From Pontibacter populi (GTDB taxonomy: Bacteria > Bacteroidota > Bacteroidia > Cytophagales > Hymenobacteraceae): a stretch of 64,000 bases of DNA. How positions within the stretch are numbered: the first letter of the stretch is position 1; the number at the start of each line of letters is the position of its first letter. The notes beneath the pieces are model-generated. The model had not been told where the DNA came from and did not search any database. It saw nothing but the letters and a program-made list of their open reading frames with translations. The position numbers and the translations under genes are program-made. Below, piece after piece: positions 55,512 to 64,000 of this stretch. Location of the stretch: NCBI RefSeq assembly GCF_019336435.1, contig NZ_JAHWXQ010000002.1, positions 620,001-684,000 of the forward strand, given 5' to 3'.

Positions 55512-58500
55512 TTGGAAAAAGAACAGTCCATAAATTACTTCAAAGTTATAGGAAAAGCACTACTTCACACAGTTTTAGAGCTTTTCATGTTGCTTTTGCT
55601 GCTATTTATAGCTGTATTCTTTGCTATCCGCATCCCGGCCGTTCAAACCCACATCGCCCAGCGTGCTGCTACCTGGCTCTCAGAAGCTACAAAGCATGAT
55701 GTAAGTGTAGGCCGTGTTGATATCGAGTTTTTCAGTAATGTGATACTGGAGCAGGTACAGATCCGCGATTATAAACAGAACGAGCTTTTCTATATTGGCC
55801 GCATCGAAGCAGATATTGCGGCTTTCTCAATTCTGCACCCGAACTCGCTCAGTATTGCCACCCTGGAGTTGCAGGAGCCTCGCGCCAACCTGGTTTACTA
55901 CAAGGGTTCTGATACCCTTAATGCCGGCGCTTTCTTTAGTGCCCTTGGCGAACTGTTTGTAAAAGATACCACCAAAGTTTCCAAGCCTTTTAAGTTCGAC
56001 CTTGCTGCCCTGATTATAAAGAACGGCCGCTTTACTTATGACGACTTTAACAAGCCACCTGCCCAGCATGGCATGGATTACGCTCACCTGACGGTGGATA
56101 GCATCTACGGTCATTTTGATGAGCTCGTACTGGCCGATACACTGAAAGCAAACATCACCAACTTCAGCGCCATCGAGAAAAGGTCGGATACACACCTGCG
56201 CCGCCTCGATACTAAAATGACTTATGCCGCAACGTTCTGGGAGTGGGCTGACCTGGACCTGAGGGTACAGGATAGTAATGTCCGGGATTTTGTGCGTTTC
56301 GATTTTAACCGGTTTAAGTACTTTACCAGTTTTAACGACAGCGTAACCATGACCGCCAACCTCCGCGACTCTTATGTGTACGCGAAGGACATCTCTAAAT
56401 TCACGACGCTACTGAAAGACTATGAAGACGAGGAGATCCAGGTCAACTCGATCAACTATAAAGGAAAGGTCTCCAATTTCAGTGCCGACAGCGTGGACCT
56501 GGAATATGGGCAGAACACGCATATAGTTGGAAGCATCAGTGCCGATGGCTTACCAAACGTTAAAGAGACCTTTGCCAACCTGAAACTGAAGCCATCAACT
56601 ATAGATGCCGACGATATTAAGCAGTTCCTGCCACGTAATGCTTATGAGGTTGTAGACAGGCTGGGCACCGTTAAACTGGATGGCCGCTTCCTGGGCTTTT
56701 ATAACGACTTTGTAGCCAACGGTAGTTTTGCAACAGCACTGGGCAATGTACGATCTGACATTAACCTGAAAATAGACGACGACAAACGCACCTCTTCTTA
56801 TAAAGGATTTGTAAGCACCAATGGCTTTAACCTGGGCAAACTCATCAACCGCACCGATCTTCTCACAACTATATCGATGAGCGGCCAGGTGGCAGGTTCC
56901 GGCTTTACCCTGGAAGATGCCAACGTGGATGTGGATGCAACTATAAACCAACTGAACTTTAAGAACTATAACTACCAGAACATTGTAGCGAACGGAAACC
57001 TGAGTCGGCAGAAGTTTATAGGACAGGTTTCTATCAACGACCCTAACCTGGTATTCGATGCTGATGGCGAGGTTTACCTGTCAAGCGATAACCAGTCCTT
57101 TAACATGGTCGCCAATTTACAGAAAGTAGACCTGCAAGCGCTCCGGTTCTCAAAAGAGCCATTAACCATAAGTGCCAATGCCAATCTTAACTTTAAAGGT
57201 CTGCGCCTGGATGACTTTGTAGGGATAGCCAGTTTCGACAGTGCAACTATAAACTATAAAGGCAAAGAGCTGGCGCTGGACTCCCTCTACATTAACTCTG
57301 AAATTGTAGAAGGACAGCGTGCCCTGAACCTGGTTTCGGATATGCTAACCCTGCAGGTAGACGGTGACTTTAACTATAGCACCCTGATTGCAGACCTGGA
57401 CCAACTGGCCCACGAATACAAACTGAACTTTGAAAGCAACGACCCGGTAACGCAGGCCTACTACCGAAACAAGTCCGGAGCTCCCGCCAATGAGTACAGC
57501 CTGAACTATAAACTATACCTGAAAGATGTAAGTCCTTTGCTGGAACTGGTTGTACCGCAACTAAGCATTTCGCAGAACACAAACGTGGAAGGCTCGTTCC
57601 GACATGGCAATACGGTGATAGCAACGATGTTCGGAACGATAGATACCCTCTCCTACGACGCCTATAACCTGTATCGCAATACATTTGATATCACCTCATC
57701 CAAACTGCAACAAAGCCCGGATGTACTGGCAAGTATCATTTACACCTCGGAAGAGCAGTTGCTGCCAACAGCCGGCAGAACCCGCGACTTTTACCTGGAA
57801 GGTATCTGGAGTGAGCGTAAAATCGATTTTGCGACCAGCGTACGCCAGCCTGAGTTTAATAACCGCGCCACCATTACCGGCGACCTTAACTTTTTAGAAA
57901 ACCAGATTCAGCTCGTATTTGATAAGTCGAACATTATTCTGCGCGACATGCCGTGGGCTTTTATACCGGGCAATACCATCGTTATCGGGGATGCGGGCAA
58001 AAGCTTCGACTTCGAAAATTTCGCAATCACCAACAAGGAACAGGTTATCCGGGCGCTCGGCTCCATTTCTGAAGACCCCAACAGCAAGCTTACGTTACAT
58101 GTAGAACAGTTCGACCTGCGCAACCTGAATACCCTGATGACTGAGAAAATTGCCGGTACGCTCAGCGGAGAGGTAGTGGCACAAGACATCTACAACCGCG
58201 CCTTACTGAACATAAATGCCAAGGTAGACTCTTTTTTACTGGATGACTTCCTGATCGGTGATATATCGGGCAAAGCGGACTGGAACAACGCTATCAAGCA
58301 GATGGTAGTAGATGTGGGCATTGACCGGAATAATAAAAAGGTGCTCACCGTAACCGGCAACTATAACCCGAATGCTGTTGATGACCAGTTGGACCTGCTT
58401 GCCGTAATGGACCAGGCCCAGCTTAAAATGGTGGAGCCACTCCTTAAGCCTATTCTCACTGATCTGCAGGGCGACCTGGAAGGACGTGTGCGTATACTCG

Positions 58501-60059
58501 GTCAGCTGACTGCCCCTATACTCAAAGGTTCTGTAATGGTATCTAACGGGCAATTTAAATTTGATTACCTGAACACCACCTACCGCTTCAACGATCGCGT
58601 CTACCTTGGGCCAAACAGCATCAGCTTCCGGAACGCGCAGTTAAAAGACCTGTTTGGCAACACAGCTACTGTTACCGGCGGTATTGCCCATGACGGATTC
58701 TCAAATATGGTAATAGACCTGAGTGCCCGTTACCGCAACTTCATGATCCTGAACACCACTGCCGAGCAGAACGAACTATACTACGGAACGGCTTTCGGAA
58801 CAGGAACTGCCAGCGTACTGGGTCCGGTAGAAAACCTGCGCATAAACGTAGATGCCCGCAGCGAAGAAAACACACGACTTGTAATACCGTTGGATAACCA
58901 GGAAAGTGTAGCCCGCAAGGATTTCATAAAGTTCCTGACCCGCACCCCGGATAGCCTGGCTCTGGCTGTAGATGACCAGAAAGTAGATCTCTCGGGTATT
59001 AACATGAACTTTAACCTGGATGTGACCGACGATGCCTATTTCGAGATCATTATTGACAGAACAACCGGCGACGTAATTCGTGGTTCAGGTAACGGCGATA
59101 TCCGGATGACCATAGATACGCGCGGCGACTTTAACATGTATGGTGTGTTTGAGATAACCAAAGGTGCCTATAACCTGAATTTGCTGGAGGGATTGGTGAC
59201 CCGTGAATTTAACGTACAGCCGGGCAGCACTATCACCTGGAACGGCGATCCCCTGGGTGGCGTCATGAACATAACCGGGCATTATAAGCAGATGGCCTCG
59301 CTTACAGACTTTACACCTCAGTCAGGTCCCAATTCATTACAAGGGCGGTACCCGGTAACTGCGATTATTGAGCTGGATGGCCCGCTCCTGACACCGCAGA
59401 TAGAATTAGGACTGAATTTTGACGAGGTACCACAGACTGCTGAGACCGAATTACTGACCAGCTCCATTAAAAACGACGAAGCCGAACTGAACCGACAGGT
59501 ATTTAGCCTGATGGTATTAGGCAGATTATCGCCGCAGGGTACATTTAGCACTCTGGATGCCGGAAGCACAGCCGTAGGTGGTAGTTTAGGTAGTTTATTA
59601 TCGGGGCAGCTGAGTAATTTCCTGAATAGTATAGACAGCAACCTCGAAATAGACATTGGCTTAGGAAACATTAACCAGGATGCGCTTTCGTCGTTGCAGG
59701 TGCGTTTAAGCTATTCGTTTTTCCAGGGCAGGCTGCGTGTAACCAGTGAGGCCGGTTTAGGCAACAGCAACCTGGCCGGAACTACAAAAGACAACGGTTA
59801 CCAGGGCGACTGGTCGCTGGAGTACTATATTACAAAGAGTGGCGAATTGCGCGGGCGCATAGAATACAGTACGATACCACGCGGCCTCATAGACAGTAGA
59901 GGCAGAACCAATAGGCAAAGTTTCAGTTTGCTGCATACCAAGCGCTTCGATAACCTGAAAGAGCTGTTTATGAGCAACCGCCGCCAGCGGAGGCTGGAAG
60001 AACAGGAACGGCAACAGATCATCCTCGACTCGGACCCACGGCTGAACCTGGAACAATAA
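55512..60059 (+). CDS. tamB: TamB-like translocation/assembly module protein
   Basis: A 1515-residue envelope protein starting at TTG 55512. N-terminal membrane anchor (about 12-40, ALLHTVLELFMLLLLLFIAVFFAI); then a very long repetitive beta-rich region (about 60-1080) with AsmA-like features; C-terminal DUF490/TamB domain (about 1080-1480: VLGPVENLRINVDARSEENT, GVFEITKGAYNLNL, LGNINQDALSSLQVRLSYSF). TamB-family proteins form a groove that carries phospholipid between membranes and helps outer membrane assembly. Its position beside a start codon 3 nt away from tsaD is unusual. Ended by a terminator. Confidence 0.9.
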   Translation: MEKEQSINYFKVIGKALLHTVLELFMLLLLLFIAVFFAIRIPAVQTHIAQRAATWLSEATKHDVSVGRVDIEFFSNVILEQVQIRDYKQNELFYIGRIEADIAAFSILHPNSLSIATLELQEPRANLVYYKGSDTLNAGAFFSALGELFVKDTTKVSKPFKFDLAALIIKNGRFTYDDFNKPPAQHGMDYAHLTVDSIYGHFDELVLADTLKANITNFSAIEKRSDTHLRRLDTKMTYAATFWEWADLDLRVQDSNVRDFVRFDFNRFKYFTSFNDSVTMTANLRDSYVYAKDISKFTTLLKDYEDEEIQVNSINYKGKVSNFSADSVDLEYGQNTHIVGSISADGLPNVKETFANLKLKPSTIDADDIKQFLPRNAYEVVDRLGTVKLDGRFLGFYNDFVANGSFATALGNVRSDINLKIDDDKRTSSYKGFVSTNGFNLGKLINRTDLLTTISMSGQVAGSGFTLEDANVDVDATINQLNFKNYNYQNIVANGNLSRQKFIGQVSINDPNLVFDADGEVYLSSDNQSFNMVANLQKVDLQALRFSKEPLTISANANLNFKGLRLDDFVGIASFDSATINYKGKELALDSLYINSEIVEGQRALNLVSDMLTLQVDGDFNYSTLIADLDQLAHEYKLNFESNDPVTQAYYRNKSGAPANEYSLNYKLYLKDVSPLLELVVPQLSISQNTNVEGSFRHGNTVIATMFGTIDTLSYDAYNLYRNTFDITSSKLQQSPDVLASIIYTSEEQLLPTAGRTRDFYLEGIWSERKIDFATSVRQPEFNNRATITGDLNFLENQIQLVFDKSNIILRDMPWAFIPGNTIVIGDAGKSFDFENFAITNKEQVIRALGSISEDPNSKLTLHVEQFDLRNLNTLMTEKIAGTLSGEVVAQDIYNRALLNINAKVDSFLLDDFLIGDISGKADWNNAIKQMVVDVGIDRNNKKVLTVTGNYNPNAVDDQLDLLAVMDQAQLKMVEPLLKPILTDLQGDLEGRVRILGQLTAPILKGSVMVSNGQFKFDYLNTTYRFNDRVYLGPNSISFRNAQLKDLFGNTATVTGGIAHDGFSNMVIDLSARYRNFMILNTTAEQNELYYGTAFGTGTASVLGPVENLRINVDARSEENTRLVIPLDNQESVARKDFIKFLTRTPDSLALAVDDQKVDLSGINMNFNLDVTDDAYFEIIIDRTTGDVIRGSGNGDIRMTIDTRGDFNMYGVFEITKGAYNLNLLEGLVTREFNVQPGSTITWNGDPLGGVMNITGHYKQMASLTDFTPQSGPNSLQGRYPVTAIIELDGPLLTPQIELGLNFDEVPQTAETELLTSSIKNDEAELNRQVFSLMVLGRLSPQGTFSTLDAGSTAVGGSLGSLLSGQLSNFLNSIDSNLEIDIGLGNINQDALSSLQVRLSYSFFQGRLRVTSEAGLGNSNLAGTTKDNGYQGDWSLEYYITKSGELRGRIEYSTIPRGLIDSRGRTNRQSFSLLHTKRFDNLKELFMSNRRQRRLEEQERQQIILDSDPRLNLEQ
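55541..55548 (-). promoter_or_regulatory. -7 box for tsaD inside tamB
   Basis: TAACTTTG on the minus strand, a perfect box, lies within codons 10 to 13 of tamB and about 33 nt before the tsaD ATG. Confidence 0.55.
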
Positions 60060-60063
60060 AATT

Positions 60064-60099
60064 AAAGCCCTGCCAGTTACTTGTGCAGGGCTTTTTGTT
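60064..60099 (+). terminator. Terminator after tamB
   Basis: AAAGCCCTGC (60064-60073) pairs with 60085-60094, with an 11-nt loop and T run. Confidence 0.82.
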
Positions 60100-60138
60100 T
60101 TAGAACCAACTCCTTTCCTGATTTTTAAAATATATTCC

Positions 60139-60146
60139 TAATTTTG
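60139..60146 (+). promoter_or_regulatory. -7 promoter box for the ftsX operon
   Basis: TAATTTTG is a perfect TAnnTTTG match. Transcription would begin after the ATG at 60148, so translation must start at 60163. Confidence 0.6.
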
Positions 60147-60162
60147 TATGGAAGGAGTACCT

Positions 60163-61062
60163 ATGGCAAAGCAACACAGATCAGTTAAAAAGAAGAAGCT
60201 CGGGAATTACCCACATACGATGGTGGTGTTCAGTATCTCACTTGCCCTGTTCGTGATCGGGCTATTTGGATTACTGCTCATACATGCTGGTAAGTTATCC
60301 GAGAAGGTAAAAGAAAGCATTGAAATGCAACTATACCTGGACAAGAACCTGACAGGCGTGCAACTGGCAAACATCCAGAAAAAATTAGCTGCCAAGGAAT
60401 ATGTGGCTATAAAAGGCGATACAGCCCAGGTACGTTTTGTATCGAAAGAGGAAGGTGCCAAGCAGTTCCTGGAAACGACCGGCGAAGACTTTACATCCTT
60501 TTTAGGGGAGAATCCGCTACGTGATGCCTACGTGCTGAACATTAAAGCTGAAAACACGACCCCCGTGCTTATGAAAGGCATACAAAATGACCTGGAAGGC
60601 GTGGAAGGCGTTTTTGAGGTGCAGTATGTCGAATCCAGTTTTATCGATTCTATCAACACCAACATCCAGAAGGTTAGTATTATACTGCTTGGCTTTGCAG
60701 CTATACTGCTGGTGGTAGTTACGATACTGATCAATAACACTATAAAGCTGGCCTTGTACTCGCAGCGCTTCCTGATCAGGAGCATGCAGTTGGTGGGTGC
60801 TACCGGTTACTTTATACAGCGTCCGTTCCTGAACCGTGCCGCCTGGCAGGGCGTCGTGAGTGGAATTATTGCCTCTGTCCTATTATTTGCGCTGATGCAA
60901 TATGCTTATACTGAGATAGAAGAACTAAAAGAGCTTCGTAACGACGAACAAACCTACATCCTGATGGGTGCGCTGCTCGTAATTGGCTGCATTATCGGTT
61001 TCCTAAGCTCATTCCGCGCGGTGCGTAAATACCTGCGCCTTTCACTTGACGAACTATACTAA
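60163..61062 (+). CDS. ftsX: Cell division protein FtsX
   Basis: A 299-residue permease-like protein starting at ATG 60163 (MAKQHRS), preceded by GGAAGGAG with 5-nt spacing. Four membrane segments (about 24-45, 175-195, 225-245, 265-290) and a periplasmic loop with LYLDKNLTGVQLANIQ after the first one match FtsX. With FtsE it controls peptidoglycan hydrolases at the division site; ftsE is not adjacent. First gene of a tight five-gene operon. Confidence 0.93.
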   Translation: MAKQHRSVKKKKLGNYPHTMVVFSISLALFVIGLFGLLLIHAGKLSEKVKESIEMQLYLDKNLTGVQLANIQKKLAAKEYVAIKGDTAQVRFVSKEEGAKQFLETTGEDFTSFLGENPLRDAYVLNIKAENTTPVLMKGIQNDLEGVEGVFEVQYVESSFIDSINTNIQKVSIILLGFAAILLVVVTILINNTIKLALYSQRFLIRSMQLVGATGYFIQRPFLNRAAWQGVVSGIIASVLLFALMQYAYTEIEELKELRNDEQTYILMGALLVIGCIIGFLSSFRAVRKYLRLSLDELY

Positions 61063-61064
61063 CA

Positions 61065-61280
61065 ATGGAAAATAAAGACAGACTTGCCTTTGGCAGGAAA
61101 AATTACATCCTGATGCTGGTTGGCATTGTGGTACTGGCTATCGGCTTCATCATCATGACGCTGGATACCGAACAGTATGGACTTGGCTTTATGGGTATCA
61201 CCCTGGGTCCTATAGTTGTAATGGCCGGATTCATCATCGAGTTTTTTGCCATCCTTATCAAAGACAAAAACCACGAGTAA
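61065..61280 (+). CDS. DUF3098 small membrane protein
   Basis: A 71-residue protein of two membrane helices (about 14-32 and 41-63): FGRKNYILMLVGIVVLAIGF and GFMGITLGPIVVMAGFIIEFF. This is the DUF3098 family, found between ftsX and uppP in Bacteroidota. Function unknown; the position suggests a role with FtsX or UppP in envelope growth. It starts 2 nt after ftsX and its stop TAA overlaps the following ATG region (TAAATG). Confidence 0.88.
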   Translation: MENKDRLAFGRKNYILMLVGIVVLAIGFIIMTLDTEQYGLGFMGITLGPIVVMAGFIIEFFAILIKDKNHE

Positions 61281-62114
61281 ATGAGCGTTTGGCAGGCTAT
61301 TATCTTAGCCATTATTGAAGGACTTACCGAATTTTTACCTATTTCCTCTACCGGCCACATGATCATCGCATCGGCCCTGATGGGAATAAACGAATTACCG
61401 ATCACGAAGATCTTTACCGTAAACATACAATTCGGGGCCATCCTGTCGGTAGTAGTACTGTACTGGAGGCGTTTTCTGCAGAGCTGGAATTTTTACCTGA
61501 AACTGTTGATCGCTTTTATTCCTGCTGCCATAATCGGATTTGCTTTAGGTGATATTATAGATGCCATGCTGGAGAGTGTGGTGATTACGGCTATAATGCT
61601 GGTACTTGGTGGTGTGGTACTCTTGTTTGTAGATAAATGGTTTGCGTTCTCTGAAAAGACGTCTGTAAACTATAAAAATGCTTTCCTGATCGGTCTGGCG
61701 CAATGTGTGGCCATGATACCTGGCGTATCGCGTTCGGCGGCATCTATAGTTGGCGGTATGGCACAGGGCATCGACCGTAAAACTGCTGCGGAGTTCTCTT
61801 TCTTTTTAGCAGTACCCACTATGCTGGCGGCTTCTACTTACAAGCTTCTGACAGACCTGCTGCAACTGGAAATCTCGGACCTACTTAAGTTTGACCTGGT
61901 TAAGATCCGGAATAGCTTTGACATTATCACCGCTGATGATCTGCAACTGTTACTTGTTGGTAATTTTGTAGCCTTTATAGTTGCTATGATCGCCATCCGG
62001 TTCTTTATCAGCTTCCTGACAAAGTACGGCTTTAAAATGTTTGGCTATTACCGTATAGCTTTAGGTGTGGTACTGCTGGCGCTCCTGGCATTGGGTGTTG
62101 ATTTAAGAGTTTAA
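61281..62114 (+). CDS. uppP: Undecaprenyl-diphosphate phosphatase
   Basis: A 277-residue polytopic enzyme (BacA type) that recycles the lipid carrier for peptidoglycan. Motifs [14 protein letters not shown] and [13 protein letters not shown] contain the catalytic Glu/Ser/His/Arg set. Starts directly after DUF3098. Confidence 0.96.
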   Translation: MSVWQAIILAIIEGLTEFLPISSTGHMIIASALMGINELPITKIFTVNIQFGAILSVVVLYWRRFLQSWNFYLKLLIAFIPAAIIGFALGDIIDAMLESVVITAIMLVLGGVVLLFVDKWFAFSEKTSVNYKNAFLIGLAQCVAMIPGVSRSAASIVGGMAQGIDRKTAAEFSFFLAVPTMLAASTYKLLTDLLQLEISDLLKFDLVKIRNSFDIITADDLQLLLVGNFVAFIVAMIAIRFFISFLTKYGFKMFGYYRIALGVVLLALLALGVDLRV

Positions 62115-62115
62115 A

Positions 62116-62811
62116 ATGGCCTATAACTTTGAAGCAGGTGAAGTACTGCTTATAGATAAACCGCTTACCTGGACATCGTTTGATGTTGTAAAGAAGGTGC
62201 GCAATACATTAAGGATAAAGAAGATCGGCCATGCCGGCACGTTAGATCCCTTGGCTTCCGGGTTGCTTATCCTTTGCACCGGCAAATTCACCAAAAGCAT
62301 CGATCAGATACAGGCGCAGGAAAAGGAATATACCGGCACTATCATTTTAGGGCAGTATACCCCCTCTTATGACAAGGAAACCGAAGTTACCGAAACCAAA
62401 GACATCAGCCACCTTACTCCTGAAACTATAAAAGCCGCTGCTGAAAGTTTTGTCGGAACTATAGAACAGGTGCCTCCTATCTACTCGGCGGTAATGGTAG
62501 ATGGTAAACGCGCTTATGACCTGGCCCGCCGTGGCAAAGCCGCCGAACTAAAGCCCCGCACTATAACTATAAAAGCGTTTGATATTACCAATATTGAAGG
62601 CGAAGTGGTGAGCTTTAGAGTAGTATGTACTAAAGGCACCTATATCCGTAGCCTGGCACATGATCTGGGTGTGAAATTAGAAGTTGGCGGACATTTGGGC
62701 TCTTTGGTTCGCACACGTATTGGTGACTATAAACTGGAAGATGCCTTAACTATAGAGGCTATTCAGGCGATAAGAAAAGCACAGCTGGAAGCGGATGGAA
62801 GTAATACGTAA
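62116..62811 (+). CDS. truB: tRNA pseudouridine(55) synthase
   Basis: A 231-residue enzyme making Psi55 in tRNA T-arms. LLIDKPLTWTSFDVVKKVRN and the catalytic D44 in GHAGTLDPLASGLL, then IPPIYSAVMVDGKRAYDLARRG-type motif and VVCTKGTYIRSLAHDLG. The catalytic Asp is present. Overlaps ribF by 17 nt. Confidence 0.96.
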   Translation: MAYNFEAGEVLLIDKPLTWTSFDVVKKVRNTLRIKKIGHAGTLDPLASGLLILCTGKFTKSIDQIQAQEKEYTGTIILGQYTPSYDKETEVTETKDISHLTPETIKAAAESFVGTIEQVPPIYSAVMVDGKRAYDLARRGKAAELKPRTITIKAFDITNIEGEVVSFRVVCTKGTYIRSLAHDLGVKLEVGGHLGSLVRTRIGDYKLEDALTIEAIQAIRKAQLEADGSNT

Positions 62812-63724
62812 CATAGCTGATTTTCCGCAACTAAGTTACCCGGTGGTTACCAGTGGCACCTTCGATGGCGTGCATGTTGGTCACCAGAAAATATTACAGC
62901 GCGTCATAGAGCGTGCAAAGCAGAATAACGGGCAGAGCGTGGTGATTACCTACTGGCCACACCCGCGCCTGGTCCTCTTTCCCGAAGACAATGACCTGAA
63001 ATTACTCTCCACTATCGAGGAGCGCATAGAGCAACTCCGTAGTTATGGCATCGATTACCTACTGCTCATCCCTTTCACTAAAGAATTCTCCCGCACCAGT
63101 TCCCGCAGCTTTATTAAGGACATACTGGTAAAAGCACTGCATACCAAAGTACTGGTTATCGGCTACGACCACCGTTTCGGGAAGAACCGCGAAGGCAGCT
63201 TCGAACACCTGATGGCACACAGCAGCAAGTATGGTTTTGAGGTAGAAGAAATTCCGCGGGAAGATGTAGAAGACGTTGGCGTAAGCTCCACCAAAATAAG
63301 AAAAGCCCTCGAAAGCGGCGACCTGGAAACCGCTACCAGTTACCTGGGCAGATATTATACTTTAACCTCAACTATAGTTGAAGGCAATAAACTTGGCAGA
63401 ACAATTGGCTACCCAACAGCAAATCTGGCTTTGCCCGGTCCCAATAAGCTGATACCAGCCAATGGCGTGTATGCTGTATGGGCTACAATAGCTGGTGAAC
63501 GCCACCCCGGCATGATGAATATTGGTATGCGCCCAACAGTAGATGGTACTCACCTGACCCTGGAAGTAAACCTTCTGAACTTTAACCGCGATATTTACGG
63601 GCAAACTGTAACCGTAGCCTTTGTAGCTCATCTCCGTCACGAAGAGAAATTCAATGGTCTCGACGCGTTGAAGGCACAGTTAGCGAAGGATAAGGAAGCT
63701 ACTGCGAGAGTGCTGGGACTATAG
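62795..63724 (+). CDS. ribF: Bifunctional riboflavin kinase/FAD synthetase
   Basis: A 309-residue protein with FAD synthetase domain (about 1-180: SGTFDGVHVGHQKIL, then SSTKIRKALESGDLE) and riboflavin kinase domain (about 185-305: GRTIGYPTANLALP, GMMNIGMRPTVDG). It turns riboflavin into FMN and FAD. Overlap of 17 nt with truB indicates translational coupling. Last gene of the operon. Confidence 0.96.
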   Translation: MEVIRNIADFPQLSYPVVTSGTFDGVHVGHQKILQRVIERAKQNNGQSVVITYWPHPRLVLFPEDNDLKLLSTIEERIEQLRSYGIDYLLLIPFTKEFSRTSSRSFIKDILVKALHTKVLVIGYDHRFGKNREGSFEHLMAHSSKYGFEVEEIPREDVEDVGVSSTKIRKALESGDLETATSYLGRYYTLTSTIVEGNKLGRTIGYPTANLALPGPNKLIPANGVYAVWATIAGERHPGMMNIGMRPTVDGTHLTLEVNLLNFNRDIYGQTVTVAFVAHLRHEEKFNGLDALKAQLAKDKEATARVLGL

Positions 63725-63768
63725 TTCAACTCATCATATCCATTCCTTCTGTGCCAAAGAAGGGGCTT

Positions 63769-63808
63769 TGTCTGAATCAGGATCTACAGGATTAAAGGAC
63801 TCTCAGGA
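63769..63808 (+). repeat. GGATT-rich dispersed repeat, copy 5
   Basis: TTGTCTGAATCAGGATCTAC, then AGGATTAAAGGA units. Confidence 0.7.
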
Positions 63809-63857
63809 GTGGGCTTTTGCTTTGGTTATAGTTGGCGTTCTATAGTTTAGCTCCCCC

Positions 63858-63929
63858 GCTGGCGCGGGTTTTCAACCCGTGCCTTATTATGGTGTTGAGT
63901 TTGTAACTCAACTGGCCCGGTAGGGACAG
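63858..63929 (+). repeat. Two-hairpin repeat, copy 5
   Basis: Hairpin 1 CGGGTT/AACCCG with loop TTC; hairpin 2 GTTGAGTT/AACTCAAC. Confidence 0.75.
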
Positions 63930-64000
63930 GTTTAGCAGTAGCGTTGGCTATTGTGCTATAGTTACTGTGGTCCAACCACCCCTGTAGTCCCCTCCTTGTC

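Larger units (their letters stand above)
63725..64000. other. Repeat-rich intergenic sequence cut by the right edge
   Basis: Contains a GGATT repeat (63769-63808), a two-hairpin repeat (63858-63929) and at the edge an incomplete ACCCCTGTAGTCCCCTC module. Three CTATAG palindromes. No ORF. Confidence 0.7.

Overview
The window reads as a chromosomal segment of a Bacteroidota bacterium, most likely of the Hymenobacteraceae (Pontibacter-like). The support is as follows. Promoters carry a TAnnTTTG -7 box. A large secreted protein ends in a type IX secretion (T9SS) sorting domain. Gene orders are characteristic of the phylum: parA-parB-DUF5683-dapB-lepB and ftsX-DUF3098-uppP-truB-ribF. The protein set (DUF6438, DUF5683, T9SS cargo, TonB receptor with an N-terminal carboxypeptidase-regulatory-like domain) fits the same group. 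The genus is an inference; nothing here proves it. No phage, insertion sequence, CRISPR array or rRNA gene was seen.

Layout. 1-4.5 kb: tail of an M28 peptidase, a two-domain universal stress protein, a BrnQ-type transporter and the pseudouridine synthase RluF. 4.7-10 kb: a 1219-residue T9SS cargo protein with a predicted seven-bladed propeller, then a second RluF-like protein that has lost its catalytic Asp. 10-16 kb (minus strand): pirin, a DJ-1/PfpI protein, an SDR, a TonB siderophore receptor and a decayed T9SS-cargo pseudogene. 16-22 kb: dinB, a secreted zinc metalloprotease and a radical SAM protein, with repeat-filled gaps. 22.7-26.3 kb: pyrG-yidC operon. 26.3-32.1 kb: small accessory genes (two lipoproteins, an AT-rich DUF2971 gene, YnfA, PhnA, a VIT1-type transporter, two YsnF/DUF2382 stress proteins). 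32.1-38.8 kb: a peptide-binding lipoprotein and, divergent from it, a six-gene operon (hydrolase-parA-parB-DUF5683-dapB-lepB). 39-44.2 kb: DUF1622, ung, apaG, two methyltransferases, kdsA and a coiled-coil membrane protein. 45-51 kb: cyanophycin synthetase, tRNA-Cys, a flavodoxin-like protein and rpsA. 52-63.7 kb: HNH nuclease, NlpC/P60 peptidase, smpB, thioesterase and tsaD on the minus strand; head-to-head with them, tamB, followed by the ftsX-DUF3098-uppP-truB-ribF operon.

The most unusual content is non-coding. First, the palindrome AACTATAGTT (core CTATAG) occurs at very high density in genes and gaps, like the HIP1 palindrome of cyanobacteria. Second, a composite, hairpin-rich intergenic element of roughly 430-540 bp occurs three times with its modules in the same order. 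Third, a two-hairpin repeat occurs five times, and its stem sequences differ between copies while pairing is kept. Other points of note are the catalytically degenerate RluF paralogue, the tsaD/tamB start codons lying 3 nt apart with each promoter inside the other gene, and a hairpin covering the first start codon of rpsA.
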